64,000 nucleotides of DNA from Euclidia mi (GCA_944739405.2 OX123186.2:40533551-40597550), one strand, 5' to 3'. Numbered from the stretch's first letter, positions 44,265 to 56,303 are shown. A program made the numbers and translations. Notes: generated by a model not told the origin, from the sequence alone.

Positions 44265-44468
44265 TGATGGGTGTTGATAAATATGAGACTATTATGGTTA
44301 AAATAATTTATTAATTGTGCACTTGTACAAAATGGTGTTACACGGAATTGTAGCAGAGAGCAGAGAGATTTTAAGTCATCGACAATTTGATAATGAGCAT
44401 TGCCACAGATTATACAAATAATATTACTAAAAATACACAGACTTATTATCGATTTATATATTGTAACA
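44265..44468 (-). repeat. Copia 3' LTR
   Basis: 204 bp. It starts tgatgggtgttgataaatat and ends attgtaaca. It shows the uninterrupted state of the site occupied by the DNA element in the other LTR. Confidence 0.9.
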
Positions 44469-44564
44469 CTCCTACCAAATTCGAGCCTGCTACAAAATAT
44501 ATTAGGTATCACAAATGTATTAACACTAATCTTAGTTACAACATATCTCATATAAACAATAGAA

Positions 44565-45412
44565 CTAATTCAACTTAGACATTCTAATTTTATCTCGCAT
44601 TAATCTTAATTTATCCTTGGATAAGGCTTTTGTAAACATGTCAGCAAGCTGGTTGTTTGTATGAACATAATTTAAGCTAATAACATTTTCAAAGAATTTT
44701 TCTTTAATAAAATTATATTTGATATCAATATGTTTACATCGCTTGCTAAAAAATAATATATTTAATACATTATTTTTTATAACATTAATTGCACTTTGAT
44801 TGTCCACATTTATGCACACACTAGTTTGCTTATATTCATTTAATTCACACAATAATTTTTTAACCAGATCGCTTCTATGGTAGCAGCGCAGGCTGCCATA
44901 AATTCAGCCTCGGTAGTAGATAAGGCTATAGTTTGTTGTTGCTGAGTTGACCATGTTACAGCAGCCTTATTCTTTATAAATAGATAGCCAGTTATTGACC
45001 TCCTTGTTTGAACATCATTGGCAAAGTCAGAGTCACTATAACCAATCAATTCAGTTGTATCTGAGTCACAACTATAACACAATCCATAATTTTTAGTTTC
45101 TTTCAAGTATTTTAAAATTCTTTTAAGAGCATTCAAATGAGAATTGTTATAAGAATGTAAAAAACGACTTACTTGACTAACTGCAAACATTATGTCTGGT
45201 CGATTTACAATTGCTGCATGGATAAGTGATTCCACTGCCTCTCTGTATGGCACACAGCTTGGTTTGTCCACTGACTCATCTACCTTTATAAGTGTCATAT
45301 GTGGGTCAGCTGGAACACTATTAAAATTGGCATTATTCATACTGAATTTGTTTAATAATTGCTCTATATGCTTTGTTTGATATATAAAGTTCTCAGATCT
45401 CTCTATTTGCAT
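44565..45412 (-). pseudogene. Copia RT C-terminus and RNase H
   Basis: Frame 45412-44840 carries the RT connection (VPYREAVESLIHAAIVNRPD) and RNase H motifs ELIGYSDSDFANDVQTRRS (Asp), SITGYLF, and LSTTEAEFMAA (Glu). A stop and frameshift near 44840-44852 lead to 44852-44565, with VDNQSAINV (Asp), KHIDIKYNFIKE and HTNNQLADMFTKAL, the normal Copia end. All RNase H acidic residues can be seen, but across two frames. Confidence 0.85.
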
Positions 45413-46048
45413 TCCAACATAATTAGAAAGAGGATATATCTTTAAATCTTACTTCTGAAGGTCATTAACTACTTCAAGTAAAACAGTCTCTTCTTTACAC
45501 ATGAGAAGTCCATCATCGACATACAACCACAGATAACATTTAATATTTCTGATCTGTTCAACATAAACACATTGATCTGCTTGGCATCTTACAAAATTGA
45601 ATTTATTACGAATAGAACTGAATTTTGTATTCCAGCATCTAGGGGCTTGTTTTAAGCCATAAAGAGATTTATGCAATTTACAAACCAAATTTGATTTGCA
45701 GTCCAGTCTCTCTGGTAGCTTCATAAGTTTATTTTCTTTCAATTCACCATAAAGAAAAGCTGTGGTTACATCAAACTGCATAACTTCTAACTTGTGTTGT
45801 GCTGCAAGAGATAGTAATAATCTAATTGAGTCATACCTGACTGTTGGGGCAAAAGTTTCATCATAATCAATTCCTTCTTTTTGAGAATATCCCTTCGCAC
45901 ATAGTCTTGACTTGTAGCGAATACCTGTTAGTTCTTCTTTGACACGAAATACCCATTTGCATCCAACCAATTTTGCACCGTGTGGTTTTTCTATTAAACT
46001 CCAGGTTCTATTACGATGATGAGATTCTAATTCCTTTGCTATTGACAT
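45413..46048 (-). pseudogene. Copia reverse transcriptase
   Basis: Open from 46048 to a stop at 45449. Motifs: VGCKWVFRVKEEL, ARLCAKGYSQ-type stretch, YDETFAPTVRYDSIRLLLSL, VMQFDVTTAFLYGELKE (first Asp), CKLHKSLYGLKQAPRCW, and YLWLYVDDGLLMCKE (catalytic AspAsp). The stop at 45449 falls before LKIYPLSNYVGMQI, after which the C-terminal part follows (45412 on). It would copy element RNA in particles. The catalytic residues are intact. Confidence 0.88.
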
Positions 46049-46287
46049 TTTCTAATTTTCAGAATCATCAGATGATATTGCTTCATTATAGTTCTGCAGA
46101 ACTGAAATTGTGTCTACATTACAGCATACGTAACTGTTTTTATGTTCATCCTTTTTGTTTGATAACTGTTTCTTATTCCTAGGTCGAAGGTTTATAGTAC
46201 AGACAGATGGTGAGCTTACTGTCACATTTGGACTATAATCACTGTCATTGGGGTCAGTGTAGTATTCAGCACTTTCAGCAACAGAGT

Positions 46288-46590
46288 TTATGGATTCTGA
46301 CTTAGTAGTAGAGCTCTCAGTAGTAGATTTTCATTAGATTCAGATGATGAATCACACATGGACTCTGTCAGATCCACCGGAACAAAGTTTCTTTTGACAG
46401 TTGATTCTAAAAAGACAGCATCTCTACTCTTTATAACAGACCGAGACGGAGGAATCACAAATCTGCACCCCTTGGAGTTTTCACAATATCCAACAAATTT
46501 TTCGTTTTGTGCTTTAAGATCCCATTTCCTTCGCTTTTCCTTTGGAAGATGTGTCATTGCATCACACACAAAAACTTTTAAGTTACTCAC
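46288..46590 (-). pseudogene. Copia integrase C-terminal region
   Basis: Encodes HLPKEKRRKWDLKAQNEKFV and GYCENSKGCRFVIPPSRSVI, the conserved Copia segment between the integrase core and RT, then an acidic spacer. Frame breaks lie on both sides. Stretch 46060-46290 between this and the RT is coding-like but scattered over frames. Confidence 0.75.
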
Positions 46591-46608
46591 ATTAGATTTC
46601 CTTCCAGA

Positions 46609-47262
46609 TCATAATTCCTCTGGCCTTTTGTAATTTAGCGACCGACTTGGACTTCTGTTGATGAGATAGGATGCTGAGTGTATGGCTTCCATCCAGTACA
46701 TCTTGGAAGGGTTGGCGTTAATTAGTAAGCACTTTGCTTTCACCACCAGAGTTCTATTCATACGCTGTGCCAAACCATCTTGTTCGGGTGTATGTGGTGT
46801 TGTTGTTTGGTGAGTAATTCCAGCACTTTTCAGATACTCACTGAACTGTGTGTTGACATACTCAAGACTGTTGTCGGAGCGCAGACATTTTATATTACAT
46901 TCTAACTGATTTTCAGCTTGATTTTTAAATTCTTGAAATTTTTCTAAGGCTACGGATTTCTTTTGAAGAAAATAAACTAATACTTTCTTGGAGTAATCAT
47001 CAATCAATGTCATGAAGTATTTAGCACCTCCCATTGACATTGCTTCCATTGGTCCACAGATGTCAGAGTGTACTAACTCGAGAAGCTTTGTAGTTTTTGA
47101 TTCACTACATTTTAGAGGCAAACGTGTTTGTTTTTCTTCCAAACATGATAAGCAAATTGACTTATCTGCTTTCTTGGATAGTTGTACACTTGTACACCTT
47201 CTGTGTTCTCTACCATTTTCTCCAAATCTTGAAAATTGAGATGGCCCATACGTTGGTGACAC
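46609..47262 (-). pseudogene. Copia integrase core, catalytic Glu replaced
   Basis: Motifs: LELVHSDICGPM (first catalytic Asp), KYFMTLIDDYSKKV, and KCLRSDNSLEYVN (second Asp). The third element reads PEQDGLAQRMNRTL, where the family has Glu in the AERxNRT position; here it is Gln (codon CAG). The integrase would thus be catalytically dead even if expressed. The N-terminal CLSCLEEKQTR stretch belongs to the zinc-binding domain, whose His part is in the next frame (47112-47393). Confidence 0.85.
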
Positions 47263-47393
47263 AGAAAAATATCCTGGTTATCAACATCAGATATGTATGC
47301 TTGGTGATCATATATGTTTAATCTGTACATATTGTTGATTAAGCTGGCTGTACCAACTACTTCATTGTACTTGTTCAGAATTACACAGCCCAT
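47112..47393 (-). pseudogene. Copia pre-integrase (zinc-binding) domain
   Basis: Encodes IFLCHQRMGHLNFQDLEKMV, the HxxxxH region of the GAG-pre-integrase domain; the two Cys lie in the following frame at 47140-47170. A frameshift near 47210 separates them. Confidence 0.8.
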
Positions 47394-47760
47394 TGAACTT
47401 TACCTGGCCACCGTTTTTAATGACTTGGCTGACAGACAGGAGATTGGTTGCTAAGTCGGGCACATACAGAACATTCTTAAGTAAGATCCTCTTACACTGA
47501 TCTTTATCATTATACACCTTCAGACTCAACTGACCGCAGCTTTTCACTGGTAAACATTTGTTATTTGCTACTTTAATTGAGTTGACGATCGGTAATGTTT
47601 CATTTTCTAATATATTGTGCTTGGTCATATGCATGGAAGCGCCGGAGTCTACATACCAGGCATCACCGTTGCTCTCTGAAGCTATGAATGCAGCAGCATA
47701 GCTTGAGCTTTCCTGTTCTTTTGGTTTATACTTTTTCCTTCGGAGAATTGCACTGAGCAC
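47362..47760 (-). pseudogene. Copia aspartic protease
   Basis: Has the active-site motif AWYVDSGASMHMT, then IKVANNKCLPVKSCGQLSLK and LKNVLYVPDLATNLLSVSQV, the standard order in Copia proteases. It would process the polyprotein. The frame ends at 47362 with a shift into the pre-integrase domain. Confidence 0.85.
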
Positions 47761-48362
47761 TCACATGACCGTGTTTGTTACAGCTATAACAGCGAGGCTC
47801 TTTGTTCAGTTGACAGCTTTATTCAGTTTGACATCTTGTAGTATTTTGGCTTTAACGGAGTTAGCACTAATTTTCATACCAGAACTCTCTTTAGCGATTA
47901 TCATGGGCTTGTATCTATCAGGTAGACTGGAGAGCAGTAATGTCCCGAGCCACTCGTCATCTACGTTAAATCCGATATTACGCAACTTATGAGCCGTGGT
48001 CATTATTTTACTCACATACTCTTCTACATTTTGCCATCCCACTAAATTTGTAGTACATCAATCACGGAGTAAACCCACTGGCGTGTCAGACCAGAATCAT
48101 CAAAGGCGTTGGCTAAGTTCTGCCATACTTCTCTGGCTGTTTTGGCTTCTTGTATGTGTACGTAATTTACAGAATCCACCAACAAAATAACTTTCGATTT
48201 CGCTTTGAGATTGCGTTTGATATCCGTCGCAGAGTCACTCGTTTCAATACAGTCCCATAATTCTTCACGCTCAAGGTATGTTCTCACAGCAAATCTTCAC
48301 GTCGAATAGTTTTCTCGACCGGTGAGCTTTTCTATGAGTGCCAATTGATTTCCAGAATTCAT
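47761..48362 (-). pseudogene. Copia gag
   Basis: The start is probably the ATG at 48362 (MNSGNQLALIEKL...). An in-frame TGA lies at codon 22 (48299-48297) in the conserved GRENYST-stop-RFAV motif. The frame is then open through LEREELWDCIETSD and ARVWQNLANAF-type helices to 48042. A frameshift near 48050 leads to 48042-47806 (WQNVEEYVSKIMTTAHKLRN, LLLSSLPDRYKPM). A CCHC zinc knuckle (CYSCNKHGHVSAQC) is encoded at about 47755-47796 in another frame. Confidence 0.8.
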
Positions 48363-48666
48363 TTTTAACACAATTTTCAACAATGATTTGCAATGACCAC
48401 GTGTCGAATAGGTTATGAAAAATCTGATCATGAAACTTTTGAAGTTTTCTTGGTATTTTATTCGTAACTGCGGGGCCCATAATCTGATGGGTGTTGGTAA
48501 ATATGAGACTATTATGGTTAAAATAATTTATTAATTGTGCACTTGTACAAAATGTTGTTACACGGAATTGTAGCAGAGTGCAGAGAGACTTTAAGTCATA
48601 GACAATTTGATAATGAGCATTGCCACAGATTATACAAATAATATTACTAAGAATACACAGACTTAT

Positions 48667-49695
48667 CCGCTTGACCGCTAGCGCCAATTCGCCGAATTCA
48701 CTTGACCGCTCACGTTCTAAACAAAATATCGCGCCGCCGCTCGCCAGATGGGCGCGCTAATATAAACATTTATTGTTGATGAGTCGGTAACATAAGTAAG
48801 TTGAAGTAATGTTTTTCTTCAACCTTATAAATGACTCTTTCAAGTCGTATGAATTCTTTGTTGATATTTACTTTCTAATTTATTATACTTAGCAGCGAAC
48901 ATTGACTATCGTTGAAAAAAACACTTTGTGTATTTTAAACAGGATTATTTTAAAAAGTAAATCGATGACATACATATTTTATGAGTTTTAACTGTAGAGG
49001 GATTCTATCTACACCGATTTAAATAAAAAAAAACATGTATCATAGTATAAAAATATTTAATTACACGCATACGATAAGCACGTAATTACTTAGCAGCGAA
49101 CATTGACTATCGTTGAAAAAAACACTTTGTGTATTTTAAACAGGATTATTTTAAAAAGTAAATCGATGACATACATTTTTTATGAGTTTTAACTGTAGAG
49201 GGATTCTATCTACACCGAATTAAATAAAAAAGAACATGTATCATAGTATAAAAATATTTAATTACACGCATACGATAAGTACGTAATTACTTAGCAGCGA
49301 ACATTGACTATCGTTGAAAAAAAAACTTTGTGTATTTTAAACAGGATTATTTTAAAAAGCAAATCGATGACATACATATTTTATGAGTTTTAACTGTATT
49401 TTTTTTTATACGATAAGCACGTAATCACGGAGCGCGCGAAACAAAGAGTGGCATTTGACATTATTTTTTCGTTCCGCGTTAACGATTTTAAGACTCGCTT
49501 CGTATTTTTAGCATGAAGAAATGTTCAATGATTTGAATAGAGCAGAGAAAAATCATTTAAAACATTACGTTATAGAAAGAAACAGTAAATTCAGACCGAG
49601 TATAGCGCTGTAACCAAAAAGGGAAAATAGTCACTTGTGCGCGGTCTACGGCATTTCGAAAAAGGGAGAATAGTCACTTGTGCGCGGTCAAGCGG
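48667..49695. mobile_element. CCGCTTGACCGC-ended DNA element A (non-autonomous)
   Basis: 1,029 bp with 12-bp inverted ends CCGCTTGACCGC. Flanks are TTAT (48663-48666) and TTAA (49696-49699). The empty site in the other Copia LTR reads acttattatcgattta, so this is a clean insertion with a probable 4-bp duplication (one mismatch). No coding frame. The right end carries a duplicated subterminal gaatagtcacttgtgcgcgg unit (49626-49646 and 49669-49688, one base different). A 4-bp TTAA-like target and CC-starting termini suggest the piggyBac superfamily, which is inference. Confidence 0.8.
48888..49427. repeat. 201-bp tandem repeat array in element A
   Basis: The unit starting agcagcgaacattgactatc occurs at 48891, 49092 and 49293 (period 201). 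The first two units are nearly identical. The third is shortened by about 85 bp after taactgta and rejoins at atacgataagcacgtaat. Confidence 0.9.
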
Positions 49696-49759
49696 TTAAT
49701 ATCGATTTATTTATAGAAGGCTCGCAATTTATTACATTAATATTATATTGTAACAATTT

Positions 49760-50434
49760 ATATTGGAGCTATGACCATGCGGTAATTCGCGTAATAATAT
49801 ATTAAGTTTTCCATCCACACGAAAGTACATAATCATAACAAGGTATCGCAGTCAAATGCTGGACAAAGGCCTCGCTTATTTTCGTCACAATAGCATTCTG
49901 ACTATTGTGAGCCAATAGGAGGATTTGGCCTATTAATTCACGCTAACCAGAAGAATTCGTATAGGTCGAGATTCCCTTTTCTTCGTACGGATATTAGTAT
50001 TTGCTTCGTATATTACGAGAGACGATTTAGTTGAGAATTCCCCAAAACAGAACGGAGTGGAAGTTGTCGAAGGAGGCATACACCAATATGGTAGAGAATG
50101 GCTTAAGATGATGAGGATGATGATACGTACTTACGGAATGAATTAGGGTAGAGACAGTTTGCATTTTTAATCCTCACCATATGGAATTAAAAGGTAGGAG
50201 AAAATGCACAATTGCACAATGTTAAAAGTTGAATTGTAACTGACGACGCTGTTCTTATATCTGTTATGACTGATTCATGTTAATAATAGATATTCTTAAT
50301 ATGAAAATTGAGATATTTTCTTTTTTTTTTCAACAAAAAATAGTGAAATATAATAATTTTAAATTATATTTTCCCGAGGCTGATTGAGACAAAAGGTAAC
50401 ATATAAGCTATTCCGATGTTCTTCTTCTTTCTCT
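49760..50434. other. Intergenic; possible degraded RTE 3' end
   Basis: At 50045-50135, acggagtggaagttgtcgaa, ggaggcatacaccaatatgg and gatgatgaggatgatgatac resemble the coding end and ATG-repeat tail of RTE LINEs. The remainder is featureless. Confidence 0.35.
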
Positions 50435-50790
50435 TAGCGTTATCCCAGTTTCAATCTGGGGTCCGCTTACTAGTCTAACCGGATTTGGCTGAATATTAGC
50501 TTTTCCACAGAGCGACTGCCTGTCTGACCTCCGCAACCCGAAGGGATAGCGATATTCCATGGTTTAGACTAGTGTCAGTTTATTTTAGAAGGTACTGACG
50601 CCCTGTAACGACTGTCAAAGATCTTCATGACAACCGGGACCTTAACGTGCTCTCCGTGGCACGGGAGAAGCGATAATTAACAATTCAATACGCACATAAC
50701 TCCGAAAAGTCATTGGTACGCGCCGTGGATTCGAACCTGATACCCTCTGTATGGCAGTCTGTTAGTATATTCACTCGGCTATCGCTGCCT
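50435..50790 (-). mobile_element. Second-family SINE, minus copy
   Basis: Reverse complement of 29243-29590. It includes cttttccacagagcgactgc, tgtctgacctccgcaacccg, gactgtcaaagatcttcatg, and the tRNA-like head near 50720-50788 (gtggattcgaacctgatacc in the B-box position). Confidence 0.78.
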
Positions 50791-51470
50791 CATAAGCTAT
50801 TCCGATGTATAGGATAAATTTTATTACAGGTAAGTTCACTAAAATCGACTCATAGCTTTTGCGTGAAAGTGTAACAAACATGCATCCTGACAAACTTTCA
50901 CATTACAAAACAGTAGTTTGTTCAAATCACATGCAAGTTTCCTACTAGTAATACACAAATTACACATGAATCATTATTTTAGAAAACATCGTTTCGTAAA
51001 TGAATTATTCATACCGATAATCCCGAGGGTTATATATTTCAAAACTTGAATTACATTTTGTTGTATTTGATACACTCCATTTGTCATGTAAAATCTCCCA
51101 TCATATCTAATCTAGTGCCAGTCACGTTGAAGAATCCGTAGTACTCACGTATCCTCATCGGTTAAGGGGCAGATCCCACTGGAGACGATACGAAATGTAC
51201 CTAAGTTTACTTCGCTACTCAGCTATGAGTAAAAGCCCAGCTAAGTTAGCTGAATGCAGTCGTTTCTTTATGGTGAAGACTATGGTGAGATGTTTCTGAC
51301 ATAACTATTTTATCAAACAGCTAACTGTCACACATTTGATCCTCTTTTCATCCTCTTTTCATTCTCATTAGCCCATTTGCTTCGATCGGGTAGAGGGTTT
51401 TATCAGCTCGCATTTTTTCGAAATTTACGGTGTGCGAAAATACCCAACTCTCTTCTTTCCTCTCCTTTCC
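50791..51470. other. Intergenic DNA, no feature recognised
   Basis: AT-rich, no coding or repeat match. The truncated end of BEL copy 2 begins at about 51471. Confidence 0.4.
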
Positions 51471-52153
51471 CTGAAATTAACAACGTCATTCAAATAATTA
51501 TAAGTGCCCTTGAAGTTAGTGCCGCAATCAGAACGGATCAAGAAAGGCAGCCCTCTGTGGGATACAAATCTGTCAAATGTGGCTACAAACGCCTCGGTCG
51601 TAAGCGAGGAGACCAGTTCTAAATGTACGGCGTTTGTGGAGAGGCAAACGAAGACACACAAGTAGGCCTTAACAGTCTAGCTGTTTCGAAACGTCGATGT
51701 TTTCACCAAAAAGGGACCAGCGAAGTCCGTGCCTACACCGTCAAACGTCCTGCTCTAAGTTACGCGAACTGCCGGTAAGTCTCCCATCAAGGGCTGGATG
51801 GTAGAAGTCTTGAGCTTATAGCAAGGGATACAGCGAAAGATTACGCTCCGAATAATTCTTCGGAAAGACAAAATCCAAAACTCGCGTTTTATAATGGCCA
51901 ACAGCATATTACAACCAGCATGCGAATTTTTAAGGTGACGGTCAGTTACCAACAAGCGTACCAAATGACCGTCCTTGGGTAACAACAGGGGGTGACGTGC
52001 TCCGTAAGGGAGGTTGGCGTTCTTGAGACACCCTACAACGCGCAAGAGACCCGTATCATCCAAAAAGGGGTTCAATTTAGATACAGCTCCCGACAATTTG
52101 GATCTCCCTGATTTAAGGATAGCAATCTCCTTCACAAAGTGCGCCAGTTGCAC
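51471..52153 (-). pseudogene. BEL copy 2 integrase fragment
   Basis: Frame 52153-51755 has the zinc-binding region (VTDRHLKNSHAGCN, FRCIPCYKLK). Frame 51661-51425 has CVFVCLSTNAVHLELVSS and LIRSDCGTNFKG (second Asp), then leaves the family after NDVVNF at 51471. The stretch carrying the first Asp, at 51660-51755, is frame-broken. The catalytic Glu and C-terminal domain are absent. Confidence 0.8.
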
Positions 52154-52213
52154 AGAACGAATCCAAAAGGTGAGAGACTCCTGTCGTTCCTGTGGTGAGA
52201 GAAACGGTGTCAG

Positions 52214-53023
52214 TCATTTCTGTTGTGGGTGCCTAAAATTAAAAACAAAACGCTTTATCCAAGCAGTAACACCTAACAACTTGTCAAGGGAGCTGTAGCG
52301 ATGTAACAAAAAATCGGGGTCGAAGGCGCATTCCACCTTCTCAAGAGAGAGTGATCGTAGACCAGGCAAATTGGAAGTATTCAAAACTGGCGTTCTAGGC
52401 CAATCAATTTCTGGTCGGCTCAAACATTCCGGACCCCACCACAGCGAATGGCCTATTGAACTAGGCGTCAAGCATCCGCGTGAGGCACAATCAGCGTTGT
52501 TGAGCTCACCTTGCACGTGTCTCCAAACAAGTTTGAATTCAGATTTTTGTATTTGGGAAACGCAATTAGCGACAAATACCTCCAAAGTATGGACAGACGC
52601 CTTCAACCAACAAAGAACAATTTGGCTGTCTGTCCAGGCGTAGGTCCCATTAATACAAATTGTTTTACACAAAGTGTTAGTCACGTGATTCAACAATCGT
52701 ACGAGTAGGGCTGCTCCCGAAGGCTCCAATTTCGGGATGGGCAGAGATGTCCGAAGGGGTGCAACCTTGCTCTTTGCCATGTTCAGGGTAACCTGACCTG
52801 AGGCACTAGCTGTGCGCAAGTACACCACGGCCGCGTGACCACGTTCCGAGGCATCACAAAACCCGTGAAGGGTGGCCTTGTACTTTCCGGAAGGAAGGAT
52901 GGAACGAGGCAAGGAGATCTCGTTGTCGGCAGGAAGTGAGGATACAAAAGAGGTCCATTCCTCAACAAGAGTACCGCGTAAAGGTGCGTCCCAGGTCAAT
53001 CCTGCTGTCCAAAGCTTGTGCAA
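52214..53023 (-). pseudogene. BEL copy 2 RNase H and connection
   Basis: Frame encodes LHGFCDASERGHAAVVYLRT and TYAWTDSQIVLCWLKA, then RHVQGELNNADCASRG and the connection region as far as FRHPQQK. It reads through the site where copy 1 has two stops (34820-34834), showing that those stops are changes in copy 1 or a shared ancestor state differing between copies. Confidence 0.82.
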
Positions 53024-54403
53024 GAAGCATTTTGCCCAAAATATAACAGGACAAATCCAACCGTTCGGATCATCTGGCGACAGTAGACAATACGAGACGT
53101 TTAGTCCAGGAACAAGGCAATTTCAAGTCTACGCTATACGTAAAGATGTCTTGGACTGGTCTGTACTGAACGCCGAGAACAGCCATCATGGCGGGGTTGT
53201 CAACAACAATAAGTATCAACAATACAATAAGTGTCGATCTTGCTGATGACCCTCATGTAAGCCTTCCAAAAGCGCTGGTGAGTTGGAAATCCATTTGCGC
53301 AACTCATAACCAGCAGCGGAGGCCAAAATACCTATCAATTCCTCCCGCTAGAGGATCGCCCCGTCTGCTGTGGAGGCGCCCGAACAAACTTAAATATAAC
53401 CGACGTAAATATCGCCCTTCAAGATGGCGGAGGCTCGTGGGAAACGTAAGCCTTCGCGGTTTGCGAGCTCCCAAAGAGAACTTATTGCCAAGTAGGGGCT
53501 CGACCTTAACCCGTACGTATTGGTATTGAGCTCGTAGACGACCAAAGGATCGCGACGATTCTCTCTCCAAAGGATCAGCTGGAAGCGACGGTCATCAGGG
53601 TAGATAATCGTCTGCCTAAACATCATTTTTATATCGGCTACAAAGACAACCTGATGTCGTCGGAAGCTGGTGATGACGTCGCAAAGAAGCTTGACCAACT
53701 TGGGACCAGAATGCAAGCACTGGTTCAAGGATACGCCCGTAGAAGTCTGCGCAGAACCATCAAACACTGTGCGCAGCTTGCCAGTTGATGGCTTCAATAC
53801 CGCATGATGCAGGAGAATGTAGTGCTCCACCGAACGCCAATCCAAATTTGACACAGACATGTGTCCCAACTGTTCATATTCCCTCATGAACTCAATGTAC
53901 TTCTGTCTGAGCTCCGGATCACGACCCATGCGACGCTCCATAGCCAACAATATCTTTTCAGCTTTAGGTCGTGACTCACCAAGCGGAGGCCGAACAGACA
54001 GAAAACGTGGCTTCATAATGATACGACCAGAACGGAGTCGGCCAGTGTTGTTCTGGAAGAACAGCTCGCACTCCTCATGTTCTGGATTCAAACGGGCAGC
54101 TTGAGGGGGCTCCTCTACCTCCCAAAACCTCTGAACCGCATCAGAGAGAGCGGAGCCTACAGTACTACCATTTGGCACCAAGACCCGTTTCCCACCAATC
54201 AAAATGCCACAGAGGACATCAGAGCCAATTAACAAGTCGATTTGTCCTGGTGTATCAAATTTGGGGTCTGCCAATTTCAATCCCGATGTCAAATTCACCA
54301 CAGCAGCAGGTAGCTCTTTCTGTGGATGCATACCCAAAATATTCTTCGGCACAATAGCTGAGGTTCCAATCCTCGGGTGTGAAGATTTAACAGGGGCAAA
54401 CAA
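53024..54403 (-). pseudogene. BEL copy 2 RT and protease end
   Basis: Frame 54403-53390 covers the protease C-terminus (DLLIGSDVLCGILIGGKRVL), a linker shortened by ~30 residues relative to copy 1 (after VPNGS), and RT fingers/palm (VLKPSTGKLRTVFDGSAQ, VFVADIKMMFRQ). It ends just before the YVDD region, which reads as YVGYI and a stop at 53390, so the catalytic AspAsp is lost. 53024-53390 is frame-scattered thumb sequence. Confidence 0.82.
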
Positions 54404-54449
54404 AACCTTAACTTGCCCTTCAACATTAGAGGCTACGTCACCTATTCTA

Positions 54450-55050
54450 CAATTCGGAACTTGTACTAAATTCTACCTATTAATTATATTGACCCACAAG
54501 TTATACTCACAACAAATTAATAAGTTGATACTTCAAATTAATTAATTAATTACTTGCAACAGACAGACTGGCTGTGTTATTTGAGATATACAATAGTAGA
54601 AATATGTGTTACCTAACAATATTATCAGTATATTACAACAAACAAAGGTTTATCAATGTGACCCGCCCAAAATGCAAGGTCAAGTTTGGTTGTTATAATG
54701 TTTCAAACTCAATATATGCAATTAACTAAATCAATTGATACATATACGAGAACTGATATGTATCCAACCAAAGCTGACTTTTTAATGGTACAACAACTGA
54801 TTCTAGTAAGATTGCAACAATACAAGTCAAACAATCACTAATTTGAGCTTATGTATGACAATGTGTTTCAGATTAAGTAGGTCAACTAATACTAATAAAT
54901 ATTATGTATTTTAGGCAAAACTGACCTGAGAAACACTACAACACTGTTAACAATTATGATATATAGCTCAGATACAAGCTTATACAATACCAATCTGAGT
55001 TTAGGTACAATCAACAGCGGCGAAACAGCGCTCTGCTTACTACAAAATTA
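54450..55050 (-). other. BEL copy 2 leader
   Basis: Matches 38870-39470 in blocks, such as cagacagactggctgtgtta and atgtgttacctaacaat. The join at about 54440-54450 marks deletion of gag and the N-terminal protease. Beside the LTR the minus strand reads gtaagcagagcgctgtttcg, comparable with the copy 1 primer region. Confidence 0.7.
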
Positions 55051-55600
55051 TGTTCAGAATCTGGCTAGGAGGACTAGAATTGTTTGCAGAGATTAGTGGA
55101 AGCGTGATTATATTCATCAGTCCTTGTCAGCCACAACAAATCTCGGACATAAATACTGTGTTGCACAGTGAATTACAATTACATGCAAATTTACTTACCA
55201 AATCTTCAGTGATGTTCCGGAGTAGACCTATAAGTTTACACTCATAATTTTGGCCAAAATTACAAGCAAATCGTTATAGCTACCAGTCCAATGGTCAGGG
55301 CTTTTTTGAACGAAGTCCTCGGGCACCAAACACGTGTACGGATTTGCACAAGTTTTACAATGTTCAATATGTTACAAATTCTATCACAAATAAACCGATG
55401 CCGTCAGATCAATAAGCGGCAATTCACAAGGGTTTTAAATTTACTTCAATTACAAAACCACGCGAGAGACAAAACGGCGCGAGCGCAAGACCATTTTTCT
55501 ACGGATCCGACCATGAATCAAAAGAGTGAATGATTTGACAGTTCATAGTGTGACCATAGTCAGAAATTTACAATGGACAAAGTAACACGCTACTATATAA
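55051..55600 (-). repeat. BEL copy 2 LTR, main part
   Basis: Starts tgttcagaatctggctagga and aligns imperfectly with 39471-40020. The last 44 bp lie at 59828-59871, beyond the inserted DNA element. Confidence 0.75.
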
Positions 55601-56303
55601 CCGCTTGACCGCGCACAAGTGACTATTTTCCCTTGTTGCAAAAACAGATGAGCGCGTAAACTGTCATTTTTCCCACGCTTTTCCGCTGCGCACTAATCTG
55701 TTTGTGGAACTCGGATTACTTAACCGATTGCGGCATGTTGCATATCAATAGACGCGTAATTAAATGAGCTTTCCAATAATATAAATTTAAACCATACAAT
55801 ATGATTGAAGCCCACGCAAATGAAAATTAGAATTTTTGCCCGCCATTTTTGAGCGCGATTTTATATTTCTGACATATTCCTTTTTCTCGTCGTTTTTTAT
55901 TATGGGAGGTATATAAGTATTATAAACAGTTAGAAAGGTATTTTAATTAACTTTTAGAGGATATAAATATAATGAAAATAAACATTTTTGTATTAAACAT
56001 AAAAAAATAAAACAAAGAATTTTTTTAATTGGCGCCTATTTTCATATTTTATTTTTTAAAATACCGTTTTATGTTATATGTATATTAGATTCAAACCTAG
56101 ATAACTTTCTTTCCAACTACATTTCCAAGTATAAAAACCAATTCTGCTAAGAATTATTTTTATTGGAACCTGCACAGTTGTTTACTTTTGCCCGCCAAAA
56201 AAACTGAAGTTCCCGCCAAAATTTTCGATAGCTTATATCTCATAAAAATATGAGTTTTATATATTTTATCAAAGGTTTATTTATATACTCATAATAAAAA
56301 AAT

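Larger units (their letters stand above)
44265..49755 (-). mobile_element. Copia LTR retrotransposon, complete structure, disabled
   Basis: Bounded by the 5-bp duplication ATTTA at 44260-44264 and 49756-49760. The LTRs (TG...CA) are at 44265-44468 and 48485-49755, the second interrupted by a 1,029-bp DNA element. Minus-strand order is gag, protease, integrase, RT, RNase H, which is the Copia order (integrase before RT). Next to the 5' LTR, gattatgggccccgc (48470-48484) matches the well-known Copia primer-binding site, complementary to an internal part of initiator tRNA. A purine tract ggtaggag precedes the 3' LTR (44469-44476). At least six frame breaks. Confidence 0.92.
48485..49755 (-). repeat. 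Copia 5' LTR, interrupted
   Basis: LTR sequence at 48485-48666 and 49696-49755, split by a DNA element. Compared with the 3' LTR it also contains about 34 extra bases near 49715-49745. Confidence 0.88.
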
